A DNA stretch of 64,000 nucleotides, from the NCBI RefSeq assembly GCF_004297405.1, contig NZ_SCVC01000012.1:186001-250000 (forward strand), in the 5' to 3' direction. Shown here one piece after another: positions 48,313-56,406 of the stretch. The stretch is from Reyranella sp. (lineage in GTDB: Bacteria; Pseudomonadota; Alphaproteobacteria; Reyranellales; Reyranellaceae). The translations under genes and the position numbers were made by a program. Positions within the stretch are counted from its first letter, which is position 1; every line of letters begins with the position of its first letter. Under the pieces are notes generated by a model. That model worked only from the letters and a program-made list of their open reading frames with translations, was not told where the DNA came from and searched no databases.

Positions 48313-48427
48313 TTATAGCGTGTCTTTGTTGCACCGCCGTGAGGCAAAGGCAATCACCGGCAAGGCCGCATCGCCAAGCCTCTTGAGGACCGACATGGCG
48401 CCGTCGCGGCATGAGTAGACTTCGCGT

Positions 48428-48697
48428 ATGCCGGTACGTTGCAGTGAGTGCAACCGAGCCCGAGAAGAGCGGAAGACGATCTACGACGACGCGATCGAGT
48501 CGATCTTCCTCACCGGCGGCACGCCAGCACAGAGCAGGGGATTAGACCCGGTCCAGGCGCTTTGCCAAGCCGACGGAGCGCGGCATGGCTGCAATCGCTG
48601 GCAGCACTTCGTCGATGCTGTTCACGAAGGCGACATGGTCGAGGTGGGTCCGTTCGGCGAAACCGCCTTCCACGACGTTCTGCAGCAGGGCTGCTAG
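48428..48697 (+). CDS. Possible remnant or small gene with a coding-like start (antisense to the LOG gene 3' end)
   Basis: An ATG at 48428 opens MPVRCSECNRAREERKTIYD and continues DDAIESIFLTGGTPAQ with a CxxC pair. Codons 18-34 have almost only G or C in the third position, as in real genes here. After about 48541 the frame runs antisense, codon-aligned, through the LOG gene end and looks like a shadow. So the first 35-40 codons may be a truncated gene whose tail was lost. Confidence 0.35.
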   Translation: MPVRCSECNRAREERKTIYDDAIESIFLTGGTPAQSRGLDPVQALCQADGARHGCNRWQHFVDAVHEGDMVEVGPFGETAFHDVLQQGC

Positions 48698-49144
48698 CGG
48701 CTTCCAGTAGCCGCCCTGATCGATGATCACGATCGGCTTGCTGTGCAGGCCGAGGGTGCGCCAGGACAGGACCTCGAACAGCTCCTCGAGGGTGCCGAGC
48801 CCGCCGGGCAGCACCACGAAACCGTCAGACCGCTCGAACATCTGGAGCTTGCGTTCGTGCATGGTCTCGACTACCGCCGTCTCGGTCAGGGCCGGGTGGC
48901 CGGCTTCGCGCTCCAACAGGAAACGCGGGATAATGCCGATGACCTTGCCGCCGCTATCGAGAGCGGCATTGGCGACCAGGCCCATCAGGCCGACACCACC
49001 ACCGCCGTAAACCAGCGTTATGCCCTGGTCGGCCAGCATCCGGCCCAGCGCCATAGCCGTATCGCGGCTTGCCGGATCGGTGCCGAATCGGGCTCCACAG
49101 AAGACGCACAGGGAGGTAGGACGGGAGGGGGAGGGACTGGACAC
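48542..49144 (-). CDS. LOG family protein (cytokinin riboside 5'-monophosphate phosphoribohydrolase-like)
   Basis: 200 residues from the GTG at 49144. Signatures are SLCVFCGARFGTDP at the start, VYGGGGVGLMGLVANAALD in the middle, and the nucleotide site FVVLPGGLGTLEELFEVL with the catalytic PGGxGTxxE motif. LOG enzymes release bases from nucleotide 5'-monophosphates; many bacterial copies are of unknown substrate. An ATG at 49210 could add 22 residues, but their codons are atypical and they include a run of seven A. Divergent from the LysM gene. Confidence 0.85.
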   Translation of the reverse strand: MSSPSPSRPTSLCVFCGARFGTDPASRDTAMALGRMLADQGITLVYGGGGVGLMGLVANAALDSGGKVIGIIPRFLLEREAGHPALTETAVVETMHERKLQMFERSDGFVVLPGGLGTLEELFEVLSWRTLGLHSKPIVIIDQGGYWKPLAALLQNVVEGGFAERTHLDHVAFVNSIDEVLPAIAAMPRSVGLAKRLDRV

Positions 49145-49267
49145 GGGCACGGAAACTGCTTTTTTTGAGACGAACCGGTGCCTGTCAGGCCCCGAATGAC
49201 ATGGTATCATTTCGCGAAGGATGGTCGCGACGCCAATGGGAACGGTCGTCGCACCGTTGGGAGGGCG

Positions 49268-50278
49268 ATGTCACGCACTGTTTTCGGGCTGGTTGCGATC
49301 GGCGTGATCGTCATTGCGATTGCGTTGGGTGTTGCATGGCGCGGCGGGCTCCTGGAGCAGGCCGCGATAGACCAGCCGGCCAAAGCCGCATCGGCGCCGG
49401 AAGCGGTCGCACCGCCGGCGCCGTCTTCCAGCGCGCCGCCCGCGAATACCGCCGCGGCGACGCCGAGCTTCGACGTCGCCCGCATCGGGCCGGACGGACG
49501 CGCGGTCGTGGCCGGGCGCGCCGCGCCGGGCGCCAAGATCGTGCTGCTGGATGGCGGCAAGGAGATCGCCAAGGCGGAAGCCGATTCACGCGGGGAATGG
49601 GTCGTCATCCTGCAGGATCCGCCGCTGGCCGTCGGGCAGCATGAGTTACGCGTCGTGCAGCATATCGAAGGGCGCGCGCCGCTCACCTCGGAGCAGGCCG
49701 TGGTTGCCGTCGTGCCGGAGCGGCCGGGCGGCGATAAGCCGCGCGAGGATACGCTGGTGGTGATCACGCCTCCTTCGGGGGCTTCGACCCTGGTCCAGCC
49801 GCCGTCGCCGGCGGGCGTACCGAGGTCGGCGGATCTCGTGCTCTCCACGCTCGACTACGACGATCGAGGTCATGTCACCATCACGGGCCAGGCAACGCCG
49901 GGCACGGTCGTGCGTGCCTACATCAATGACCGGATGGTGGCGGAGGCAACGACGGCCGCTGACGGCCGCTGGCGCCTGAAGCCGGTCGATCCTCTCGAAC
50001 AGGGCAAATACAAGCTGCGCCTCGATCGCATCGCCAAGGACGGCAGGCCAGTGGCGCGTCTGGAACTGCCTTTCGACAAACTCACGATAACGCCGGCGTC
50101 CGACACCGATTCGCGACGCCTGCATGTCGTGCGGGGCGACAATCTCTGGAACATTGCGCGGGCGCACTATGGCGTCGGCTGGCATCACACGGTCATCTTC
50201 GGAGCGAACAAGGAGCAGATTCGCGATCCTGATCTGATATATCCGGGACAGGTCCTCACCCTGCCCAAGGTCAACTGA
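49268..50278 (+). CDS. LysM-domain envelope protein with Ig-like repeats
   Basis: 336 residues. An N-terminal membrane anchor or signal (residues 5-25) is followed by a Pro/Ala-rich linker and two Ig-like beta modules: RIGPDGRAVVAGRAAPGAK and DYDDRGHVTITGQATPGT. The C-terminal LysM domain has RLHVVRGDNLWNIARAHYGVG and IYPGQVLTLPKVN. It would hold peptidoglycan in the periplasm. The ATG at 49268 follows GGGAGGGCG. It precedes psd by 31 bases. Confidence 0.87.
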   Translation: MSRTVFGLVAIGVIVIAIALGVAWRGGLLEQAAIDQPAKAASAPEAVAPPAPSSSAPPANTAAATPSFDVARIGPDGRAVVAGRAAPGAKIVLLDGGKEIAKAEADSRGEWVVILQDPPLAVGQHELRVVQHIEGRAPLTSEQAVVAVVPERPGGDKPREDTLVVITPPSGASTLVQPPSPAGVPRSADLVLSTLDYDDRGHVTITGQATPGTVVRAYINDRMVAEATTAADGRWRLKPVDPLEQGKYKLRLDRIAKDGRPVARLELPFDKLTITPASDTDSRRLHVVRGDNLWNIARAHYGVGWHHTVIFGANKEQIRDPDLIYPGQVLTLPKVN

Positions 50279-50309
50279 CGGCCCTGGGGCCATAGAGAGC
50301 TCTTTCATC

Positions 50310-51002
50310 ATGCTGGCCAATTTCCTGGTGCCGATCCTCGACGACGGTTGGCGCTTCATCGCGCTCTTCGCGGGTGCGACTTTCCTTGCGGCATTGACCG
50401 GTGCGGCGTGGCTCTTCTGGCCGTTGTTCGTGCTGACCTTGTGGTCGATCTATTTCTTCCGCGATCCGCCGCGTGGTGTACCGCAGGAAGACGGGCTGCT
50501 GATCGCGCCGGCCGATGGGCTGGTGCAGATGGTGGTGCAAGCCGTGCCGCCGGCGGAGCTGGGCCTTGGCGATCAGCCGCTTACGCGCGTCTCGATCTTC
50601 CTGTCTGTCTTCGACGTGCATATCAATCGAGCGCCCTGTGCGGCCACGATCGACGTCGTCGCCTATCGGCCGGGCAAGTTCCTGAACGCCAACGCCGACA
50701 AGGCGAGCGAGGAGAACGAGCGCATGGCGCTGGCGTTGCGCCGTGCCGACGGCCGCGTGATCGGCTGCGTGCAGATCGCGGGTTGGGTCGCCCGCCGCAT
50801 CGTCTGCTACGTCAAGCCGGGACAGGGGGTCGCAGCCGGGGAACGTTTTGGCCATATTCGCTTTGGAAGCCGTACCGACCTCTATCTGCCTGTGGGCGCG
50901 CGTTTGCTGGTGGCTCCGGGTCAGCGCATGATCGGCGGTGAGACCGTCATGGCTGAGCTCGATCCTGCCGGGACAGAACCGCGTACCGCTGTCGAGTTCT
51001 AG
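50310..51002 (+). CDS. psd: Phosphatidylserine decarboxylase
   Basis: 230 residues, the short (type A) form. It has two N-terminal hydrophobic stretches, then FFRDPPRGVPQEDGLLIAPADG and RVSIFLSVFDVHINRAP. The self-cleavage site is FGSRTDLYLP, where the Ser becomes the pyruvoyl group. It makes phosphatidylethanolamine. pssA follows 10 bases later. Confidence 0.95.
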   Translation: MLANFLVPILDDGWRFIALFAGATFLAALTGAAWLFWPLFVLTLWSIYFFRDPPRGVPQEDGLLIAPADGLVQMVVQAVPPAELGLGDQPLTRVSIFLSVFDVHINRAPCAATIDVVAYRPGKFLNANADKASEENERMALALRRADGRVIGCVQIAGWVARRIVCYVKPGQGVAAGERFGHIRFGSRTDLYLPVGARLLVAPGQRMIGGETVMAELDPAGTEPRTAVEF

Positions 51003-51012
51003 GGAGTCCGAC

Positions 51013-51840
51013 ATGGACGACGATCTGCGCGCGAGTCGCGGCCGATTACGCGGCTTCTCGATCAATCGCCTGATCCCGAACGTGCTGACCCTGGCGGCAC
51101 TATGCTCGGGCCTGACTGCCATTCGCTTCGGTCTGCAGGGGCAGATGCGGCTCGCCGTCATCGCGATCATCGTCGCGGCGATCTTCGATGCGCTGGACGG
51201 GCGGGTGGCGCGCCGGTTGGGCGTGACCAGCCGCTTCGGCGCCGAGCTCGATTCGCTGTCCGACTTCCTGTGCTTCGGCGTGGCACCGGCACTCGTGCTC
51301 TATCTCGCCTCGTTGCGAGATGTGGGATCTCTGGGCTGGATCGTGGTCCTGATGTTCCCGATCTGCTCGGCGCTGCGTCTGGCACGGTTCAACACGGCTC
51401 TCGTTTCCGACACGCCGCCACCGGCCTGGACGGGATCGTTCTTCACCGGCGTGCCGGCACCGGCCGGGGCGCTGCTGGCGCTGATGCCGTTGATGGTGAG
51501 CTTCGAGATCGAGGCCGCCTGGCCGCGCCACGCGCTGGTCGTCGGCATTGTCCTCGTGGTGGTCGGCGGCCTGATGGTGAGCCGCGTGCCGACCTTCTCG
51601 TTCAAGAAGGGCCGGGTGCCGCGCCATCTCGTGCTGCCGGCCCTGCTGGGCGCTGCGCTGGTCATGACGGTGATTGCCAGCTCCCCCTGGATCGGCCTGT
51701 CGCTGCTGGGGCTGGGCTACACCGCCTTGATCCCGTTCAGCTGGATGGCCTACCGCCGGCAGGCAACAGCGGATCGTCAGGCGGCCACCGCGGCAGCCGG
51801 CGAGGTGGTCCCCTTGCGGGCGGTCGATTCTCACGACTGA
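51013..51840 (+). CDS. pssA: CDP-diacylglycerol-serine O-phosphatidyltransferase
   Basis: 275 residues. The CDP-alcohol phosphotransferase motif is DALDGRVARRLGVTSRFGAE then LDSLSDFLCFG, with the catalytic acidic residues at the last pair. Several membrane helices follow. It makes phosphatidylserine for psd. The start ATG 51013 follows AGGGAG. Confidence 0.95.
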   Translation: MDDDLRASRGRLRGFSINRLIPNVLTLAALCSGLTAIRFGLQGQMRLAVIAIIVAAIFDALDGRVARRLGVTSRFGAELDSLSDFLCFGVAPALVLYLASLRDVGSLGWIVVLMFPICSALRLARFNTALVSDTPPPAWTGSFFTGVPAPAGALLALMPLMVSFEIEAAWPRHALVVGIVLVVVGGLMVSRVPTFSFKKGRVPRHLVLPALLGAALVMTVIASSPWIGLSLLGLGYTALIPFSWMAYRRQATADRQAATAAAGEVVPLRAVDSHD

Positions 51841-51855
51841 CGCCACTGCGCCGGG

Positions 51856-52473
51856 ATGCTCGACCCCGTTCTGCGGCGCTGGATCGACCGGCCGCTCGAT
51901 CATGCGGGCGGGTGGCTGGCACAGCGCGGCGTCTCGGCGAACGGTCTGACCTTCGCCGGTCTCGCGGTCGGGCTGCTTTCCGTTCCCCTGCTGGCCTACG
52001 GGCACTACGGTGCGGCTCTGGCGGCTATTCTCGTCAATCGGCTGTTTGACGGGCTCGATGGCGCGGTGGCCCGGCACCGTATGCCGACGGCCTTCGGCGG
52101 TTATCTCGATATTGTCTGCGACATGGCCTTCTATGCGGCCGTACCGCTGGGATTTGCCCTGGCAGAGCCCGGCAATGCGATCTGGGCGGCGCTGCTCCTG
52201 GCTTCCTTCGTCTGCACCTGCGCGTCCTTCCTGGGGCGGGCGGTGATGGCCGCGAATCGCGGCGAGCCCGATGGCGGGGAGCGGGGGACCAAGTCGTTTT
52301 TCTATGCGGCGGGGCTGATCGAAGGGACGGAAACCATCCTCGCCTTCGTCCTGTTCTGCCTCTTTCCCAGCCTGTTCCCCTGGCTGGCCGGCGCCTTTGC
52401 GATCCTCTGCCTCTGGACAGCAGCCGGCCGGCTGGCGGCAAGCTGGAAGTCGGAATCAGAATCCAGCTTTTGA
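51856..52473 (+). CDS. CDP-alcohol phosphatidyltransferase family protein
   Basis: 205 residues. The motif is DGLDGAVARHRMPTAFGGYL then DIVCD, the full CDP-alcohol transferase pattern with both late aspartates. It has about five membrane helices. The alcohol is unknown (glycerol phosphate or inositol phosphate are options). It follows pssA by 15 bases. After its stop comes a 210-base AT-rich gap before the pilin gene. Confidence 0.87.
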   Translation: MLDPVLRRWIDRPLDHAGGWLAQRGVSANGLTFAGLAVGLLSVPLLAYGHYGAALAAILVNRLFDGLDGAVARHRMPTAFGGYLDIVCDMAFYAAVPLGFALAEPGNAIWAALLLASFVCTCASFLGRAVMAANRGEPDGGERGTKSFFYAAGLIEGTETILAFVLFCLFPSLFPWLAGAFAILCLWTAAGRLAASWKSESESSF

Positions 52474-52583
52474 CCTTTTGTGTTGGCGAAGGTCAGTATC
52501 ATCAATCCTTAGAGAGAGATTTGAAATATCTCCTTTGAATTCAGCAGGTTAGAAATATCATTACATTTGCAGTTTGTTTCGTT

Positions 52584-52598
52584 TGATCTGATAGATCA
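52584..52598. promoter_or_regulatory. Inverted repeat upstream of the Flp pilin gene
   Basis: TGATCT at 52584-52589 and AGATCA at 52593-52598 form a perfect inverted repeat around GAT. It lies in a 210-base AT-rich stretch 86 bases before the pilin start. It could be an operator. No nearby regulator gene suggests a binding protein. Confidence 0.4.
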
Positions 52599-52640
52599 CT
52601 TTAAGTATGCTGCCTAAGTTGAGTCACAATTCATATTATG

Positions 52641-52664
52641 AGGCGAGGCCGATCCGCCTCGCTT
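52641..52664 (+). promoter_or_regulatory. 5' untranslated hairpin of the Flp pilin gene
   Basis: AGGCGAGGC at 52641-52649 pairs with GCCTCGCTT at 52656-52664 (9 positions, one G-U, 6-base loop). It ends 19 bases before the pilin ATG. It could stabilise the pilin message or control ribosome access. Confidence 0.4.
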
Positions 52665-52683
52665 GAATTGCGTGGGGGCAGAG

Positions 52684-52845
52684 ATGCTGTCGATTTTCCG
52701 TCGCTTGATGAAGAACACCCAGGGCGCCACGGCAGTCGAACTCACGCTAATCACGTCGATCATTGCCGTCGCAGCCATCGCTTCGATGCGATCGGTCACC
52801 GGTAAAGTGACCAACGTGCTCAACGCGATGGGCCCGCTGAACTGA
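52684..52845 (+). CDS. Flp/Fap-type pilin
   Basis: 53 residues. The Flp hallmark is a short basic leader (FRRLMKNTQG) with the cleavage G and then ATAVELTLITSIIAVAAIAS, in which Glu lies at +5 of the mature protein. Such pilins are processed by a prepilin peptidase and assembled by a Tad system. Only a peptidase gene (32 bases downstream) accompanies it here. The ATG at 52684 follows GGGGGCAGAG. Confidence 0.92.
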   Translation: MLSIFRRLMKNTQGATAVELTLITSIIAVAAIASMRSVTGKVTNVLNAMGPLN

Positions 52846-52877
52846 CTCGGTTCCTCGCCAGCGCTGGCTGGTGACGG

Positions 52878-53384
52878 ATGCCGTTCCTCGCACTTCTCCA
52901 GACCGGATGTCTGATAGTCCTCGCAGGCCTGCTCGTCGCGGCGGCCTGGCAGGATCTGCGCACCCTGCACATCGGCAATAGCCTGCCACTGGCTATTGCC
53001 GCCCTCTTCGTGATCTCGTCGATCCTGGGCTTGGTTGCCAGGACGTCGACCCCGGAAGCGATCGCCCTATCCGTTGGATGTGCCGTTGTGCTCTTCCTGG
53101 TTGCCGCTGCCGCATTTGCTGCCGGAATGCTGGGCGGTGGTGACGTAAAATTGGCTGCGGCTGTAGTCCTATTCGCTGGCCCGTCCTTGATCGTGGATTT
53201 CCTGCTCATCGTGGGCGTCGTCGGCGGAGTGCTGGGCGTTATCGTGCTCGCCGGCGTACCGATCGGTCCGGTTGCGGGGGCCAGCGGAGCGACGATGCGC
53301 GGTCGCCTTCACAGCAGACTACCCTATGGTCCGGCCATTGCAGCCGGTGGCCTATGGGTCGCTGCCGCTCTGGCATTGCGCTGA
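52878..53384 (+). CDS. Prepilin peptidase, A24 family (CpaA/TadV-like)
   Basis: 168 residues with about five hydrophobic segments. The two catalytic aspartates are in AAWQDLRTLHIGN and the GxGD-type MLGGGDVKLAAAVV. No N-terminal methylation domain is present, as usual for CpaA. It should process the adjacent Flp pilin. The rest of the tad cluster is absent from this window. Confidence 0.92.
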   Translation: MPFLALLQTGCLIVLAGLLVAAAWQDLRTLHIGNSLPLAIAALFVISSILGLVARTSTPEAIALSVGCAVVLFLVAAAAFAAGMLGGGDVKLAAAVVLFAGPSLIVDFLLIVGVVGGVLGVIVLAGVPIGPVAGASGATMRGRLHSRLPYGPAIAAGGLWVAAALALR

Positions 53385-53454
53385 AGTAGCCCAAACTTCT
53401 TTCCTCGATCGGGGGGAGGCGTCTAGGCTAGGGCAACGAGGGGAGAGATTGATC

Positions 53455-54057
53455 ATGCCTATGGCCCTGATTGCAGCGAAGCGCGTTCTGTTTGGTTTGC
53501 TTGGCGCGATGACGGCGACAACAGCGATGGCCCAGACGGCCGCTCAGACACCGACCAAGGTGCCGCGTAGTGTCGTTGAAACGTCGGCGACGCAGCCTGT
53601 TCCGGAATTCCGCGATCCCAAGACCGGCCAAGTCTGGACCCAGAACAACGTCGGCACGAGCCCGATTGGCAAGCCGACGCCGGCCGATCTTGCCTTCGAT
53701 CCCCTCGGCCAGGCGACACGCATCGACGGCGTCGTAATCCAGCGGCCGGCGGTTGCGCTGCTCGGCTGGTCGCCGCCCTCCGCTGGACCCAACGTACCGC
53801 TGGTCTCGCTCGACAATGCGAGCCTGAGCGCCATTGCGGGCAAGCGCTGGCAGGTCGCGCTCTACGTGAACAACAACGCCAACGGCATCATGCTCCCGAT
53901 GATCGACTGCCGGTTCACCAATGCGGGCAAGACCGTCCAAGAAACCCGCGTGCTCGTTCCTGCACTCGGAGCCGGCATCCGTGCAGGTGTCTTGATTTAC
54001 GGGCCCAAGACCGACCTGTTCGTCGATCGTGCCCACTGTCGGATCGTCTCGCCCTGA
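53455..54057 (+). CDS. Secreted protein of unknown function, paralogue A
   Basis: 200 residues. A signal peptide (LFGLLGAMTATTAMAQ) is followed by a mature chain with PEFRDPKTGQVWTQNNVG, DLAFDPLGQ, VIQRPAV, DCRFTNAGKTVQETRV and IYGPKTDLFVDRAHCRIVSP. The last blocks match the protein at 63187 closely, including two cysteines that could form a disulfide. No known family is recognised. It is upstream of the stress-response cluster, and GGGGAGAG precedes the ATG. Confidence 0.82.
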   Translation: MPMALIAAKRVLFGLLGAMTATTAMAQTAAQTPTKVPRSVVETSATQPVPEFRDPKTGQVWTQNNVGTSPIGKPTPADLAFDPLGQATRIDGVVIQRPAVALLGWSPPSAGPNVPLVSLDNASLSAIAGKRWQVALYVNNNANGIMLPMIDCRFTNAGKTVQETRVLVPALGAGIRAGVLIYGPKTDLFVDRAHCRIVSP

Positions 54058-54063
54058 CGACGG

Positions 54064-54828
54064 TTACCCTTGCACCGAGTACCCACCATCGACGGTGATG
54101 GCGGCGCCGGTGACATAGTCTGACGCTGCAGCCGCTAGGAAGACGGCGATGCCGGCAAAGTCGTCCGGCGTGCCCCAGCGTCCGGCCGGCGTCCGCTGCA
54201 ACACCGAGTCGTGCAGAGCCGGTACGTCTCGACGTGCGCGCTGCGTCAGGGCCGTATCGATCCAGCCGGGCAGGATGGCGTTGACCTGGACATTGTCCTT
54301 GGCCCACGCCGTCGCCATCGCCTTGGTCATCTGAACGATGCCGCCCTTGCTCGCAGCATAGGCGGTCGTGAAGGAAGCGCCGAAGATCGACATCATCGAG
54401 CCGATGTTGATCATCTTGCCAGCGCCGGCCTTCTTCATCTCAGGGTAGGCCGCGTGACTGCATAGGAAGGCGCTGGTCAGATTGCTGTCCATCACCTGAT
54501 GCCATTCCGCCAGCGTGTATTCCTGCGGCTGCTTGCGGATGTTGATGCCGGCGTTGTTGATCAGGATATCGAGCCGCCCGTGCTGCTTGACGGCGCCTGC
54601 GATCAAAGCGCGGCACGAGTCTTCCTTCAACACGTCGACGGCAATGGCACTGGCCTTGGCGCCGAGATCGTGGATCTCCTTCACCGCGGCTTCGTTCTTC
54701 GCTGCGTCGCGTCCTGCCACGACAACCGTCGCACCGGCTGCGGCCATGCCCTTCGCCATGCCGAGGCCAATGCCACCATTGCCACCCGTAACGACGGCCA
54801 CGCGGCCGGAAAGATCGAACAGTTTCAT
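54064..54828 (-). CDS. Short-chain dehydrogenase/reductase (SDR) family oxidoreductase
   Basis: 254 residues. The cofactor motif is VVTGGNGGIGLGMAKGMAAA, the NNAG motif is ILINNAGINI, and the catalytic residues are in NIGSMMSIFG (Ser) and TTAYAASKGG (Tyr, Lys). It is a classical SDR, likely acting on a sugar or hydroxy acid. The ATG at 54828 follows GGGAGGGGCG. It is convergent with the paralogue A gene, 6 bases apart. Confidence 0.92.
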   Translation of the reverse strand: MKLFDLSGRVAVVTGGNGGIGLGMAKGMAAAGATVVVAGRDAAKNEAAVKEIHDLGAKASAIAVDVLKEDSCRALIAGAVKQHGRLDILINNAGINIRKQPQEYTLAEWHQVMDSNLTSAFLCSHAAYPEMKKAGAGKMINIGSMMSIFGASFTTAYAASKGGIVQMTKAMATAWAKDNVQVNAILPGWIDTALTQRARRDVPALHDSVLQRTPAGRWGTPDDFAGIAVFLAAAASDYVTGAAITVDGGYSVQG

Positions 54829-54976
54829 TGCGCCCCTCCCGCTTCGGAGCGGTCTGTATAGCGAACCTCCACAACCGGAGACAGCGCAACCGGAAACAGC
54901 CCAAGCCGTTGACGTCGGACAACGCAACGAGTTCGCGGCTCGGCGGCCGGGCTGACCGGCGGGCAGCGGACAAGGG

Positions 54977-55006
54977 TGGCGGCGGTCGAAAGACCGCCGC
55001 CATTTT
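54977..55006 (+). terminator. Strong plus-strand intrinsic terminator without an obvious gene
   Basis: TGGCGGCGGTC at 54977-54987 pairs perfectly over 11 bases with GACCGCCGCCA at 54992-55002 around a GAAA loop, followed by TTTT. On the plus strand it has the form of an intrinsic terminator, yet the genes on both sides point the other way. It may end a small RNA from the 54829-54976 gap. On the minus strand no U tract follows. Confidence 0.7.
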
Positions 55007-55018
55007 CCATGTGATTGA

Positions 55019-55294
55019 TCAGGGGCCTGCTTTGGTGGGCGCGCCGTCTTCCTTGAGGGAAGGGGCATCGAGGCGTTGCTGCGCCTTCTTCACGTCGGCG
55101 AACAGGCTTGGCTCGCCTTTGTCCATGCCTTCCTCACTCGCCACCTGAAGGAGGCGGGCGTCGACCTCCCATTGCTTGAGGATGGCTGCCTTCTCGGTCG
55201 TGTCGAGATCACGATTATCAACGACGTCGGCGGGATGCCGAAATACGCTGCTGGGATTCGACAGCGCCTTCTTCTTGTCTTCGGCGGTGATCAT
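55019..55294 (-). CDS. Small acidic/charged protein, likely general stress response gene
   Basis: 91 residues, starting MITAEDKKKALSNPSSVFRH and including DVVDNRDLDTTEKAAILKQW and a region of mixed charge. It resembles the short soluble proteins often found in alphaproteobacterial stress regulons; no confident family. A perfect EcfG promoter site lies at 55322-55347 and GGAGGCAGC precedes the ATG at 55294. It follows nepR in direction but has its own promoter. Confidence 0.75.
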   Translation of the reverse strand: MITAEDKKKALSNPSSVFRHPADVVDNRDLDTTEKAAILKQWEVDARLLQVASEEGMDKGEPSLFADVKKAQQRLDAPSLKEDGAPTKAGP

Positions 55295-55321
55295 GGCTGC
55301 CTCCGTTTGCTGATGTGATGC

Positions 55322-55347
55322 AACGGAGTGGTTGGAAGCGAAGTTCC
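55322..55347 (-). promoter_or_regulatory. EcfG-type promoter upstream of the 91-residue gene
   Basis: Read on the minus strand, GGAAC (55347-55343) is followed by 17 bases and CGTT (55325-55322). This is the exact alphaproteobacterial general stress sigma factor pattern GGAAC-N16/17-CGTT. The -10 end lies 27 bases before the ATG at 55294. Confidence 0.75.
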
Positions 55348-55352
55348 CGTAA

Positions 55353-55589
55353 CTACTTCTTCTCGCGTGATGCGTCGGAAGAATCCTTCGGCTTCCCGTT
55401 CTGCTTGCCCTGGGCAGCATCGCTGTCGATCAGGTGGAGTAGATCGTCGGGCAGCGGCTCGCTGGCGATTTCATCGTACATCGCGTGAAGCTGTTTCTGC
55501 AGCCACATGTCGAAGGGGCGCTCACTGCCCCTGGGCGCAGGGCGGCCCGGAGGAGAACGCCCCCCGGCCGCTTTACTGTCATCGGCCAT
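55353..55589 (-). CDS. nepR: NepR anti-sigma factor
   Basis: 78 residues. The NepR core is RPFDMWLQKQLHAMYDEIAS followed by EPLPDDLLHLID, the two-helix region that binds EcfG and, when stress is sensed, the sigma-like domain of PhyR. The N- and C-terminal tails are polar, as expected for a disordered anti-sigma factor. The ATG at 55589 has GGGGAG upstream. It lies 117 bases after ecfG in the same direction, the reverse of the common nepR-ecfG order. Confidence 0.9.
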   Translation of the reverse strand: MADDSKAAGGRSPPGRPAPRGSERPFDMWLQKQLHAMYDEIASEPLPDDLLHLIDSDAAQGKQNGKPKDSSDASREKK

Positions 55590-55706
55590 CACATGCTCCC
55601 CGGAGGTGGACGACTCCGTGGGATCCTGCCTGACCCATGCCACTCTCCCCCTATAATCACCCATCGCTATTTCACACTAACCGATGTGTTTGGAAAAGGG
55701 AGATCG

Positions 55707-56291
55707 CTAGCGCGTCGTCATCCGGGGCTCTTCCTCCCCGGATTGCGCGATGCCATCGCGGCCTTCAGTGGCCGGCTGGCGGGTCTCACCCTCGAGCAGC
55801 AGCCGCTCGAGTGTGTCGCGCGCGCGCGAGATACGACTCTTGACCGTACCGACCGAAACGCCCGTGTGATCGGCGATCGTTTCATAGGGAAGGCCTTCAA
55901 GTACGGCCAGCAACAGAGCTTCGCGCTGCGCTGCGGCGAGCTTGCCGAACGCGCTCATGAATTCGCGCATGATCAGACCACTGTCCTGATGTGGCGGATG
56001 AGAAAGCGACTCGGCAATCGCCGTGTCGACCGGCACCGTCGGCCGGCGCCGACGCAAACCGGAAATGAATTCGTTGCGTTGGATACGGAACAACCAGGCA
56101 GCGAGGTTGGTACCGGGCTGGAAGCTGTGACGGCCGGTCAGCGCCTTGACCACCGTATCGTGGACGAGGTCTTCGGCTGCATCGCGGTCTCGTGTCAGCG
56201 ACAAAGCATAGATCCGCAGGCGTGGCAGGATAGTTTTGAGTTGCTCGTGAAAGTCGAGAGCGTTCTGGTCCTGCTGGGTCTGCGCGGTCAT
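55707..56291 (-). CDS. ecfG: EcfG-type general stress response sigma factor
   Basis: 194 residues. Sigma region 2 is RIYALSLTRDRDAAEDLVHD and LAAWLFRIQRNEFISGLRRR; region 4 is ALLLAVLEGLPYETIADHTG then SVGTVKSRISRARDTLERLL. This is the ECF15 (EcfG) layout. It directs polymerase to GGAAC/CGTT promoters and is held by NepR. An AT-rich spacer of 115 bases lies upstream. A second, smaller sigma factor gene is next to it. Confidence 0.92.
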   Translation of the reverse strand: MTAQTQQDQNALDFHEQLKTILPRLRIYALSLTRDRDAAEDLVHDTVVKALTGRHSFQPGTNLAAWLFRIQRNEFISGLRRRRPTVPVDTAIAESLSHPPHQDSGLIMREFMSAFGKLAAAQREALLLAVLEGLPYETIADHTGVSVGTVKSRISRARDTLERLLLEGETRQPATEGRDGIAQSGEEEPRMTTR

Positions 56292-56406
56292 TATTCTCTC
56301 CTGACTATTGCGTCCTACTGAAATAAATGACCGAAGTCGTATTTGGTTACATTGTTACCGTGTCTGTCTTGTAAGTATTTGATAATAAAAGATAAATTTC
56401 CCCAAA

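Noticed and set aside
56292-56406. An EcfG-type promoter before ecfG itself
   Set aside because: No GGAAC- or GCAAC-N16/17-CGTT match is present on the minus strand; GGTAAC with 14 bases to CGAC is too poor.
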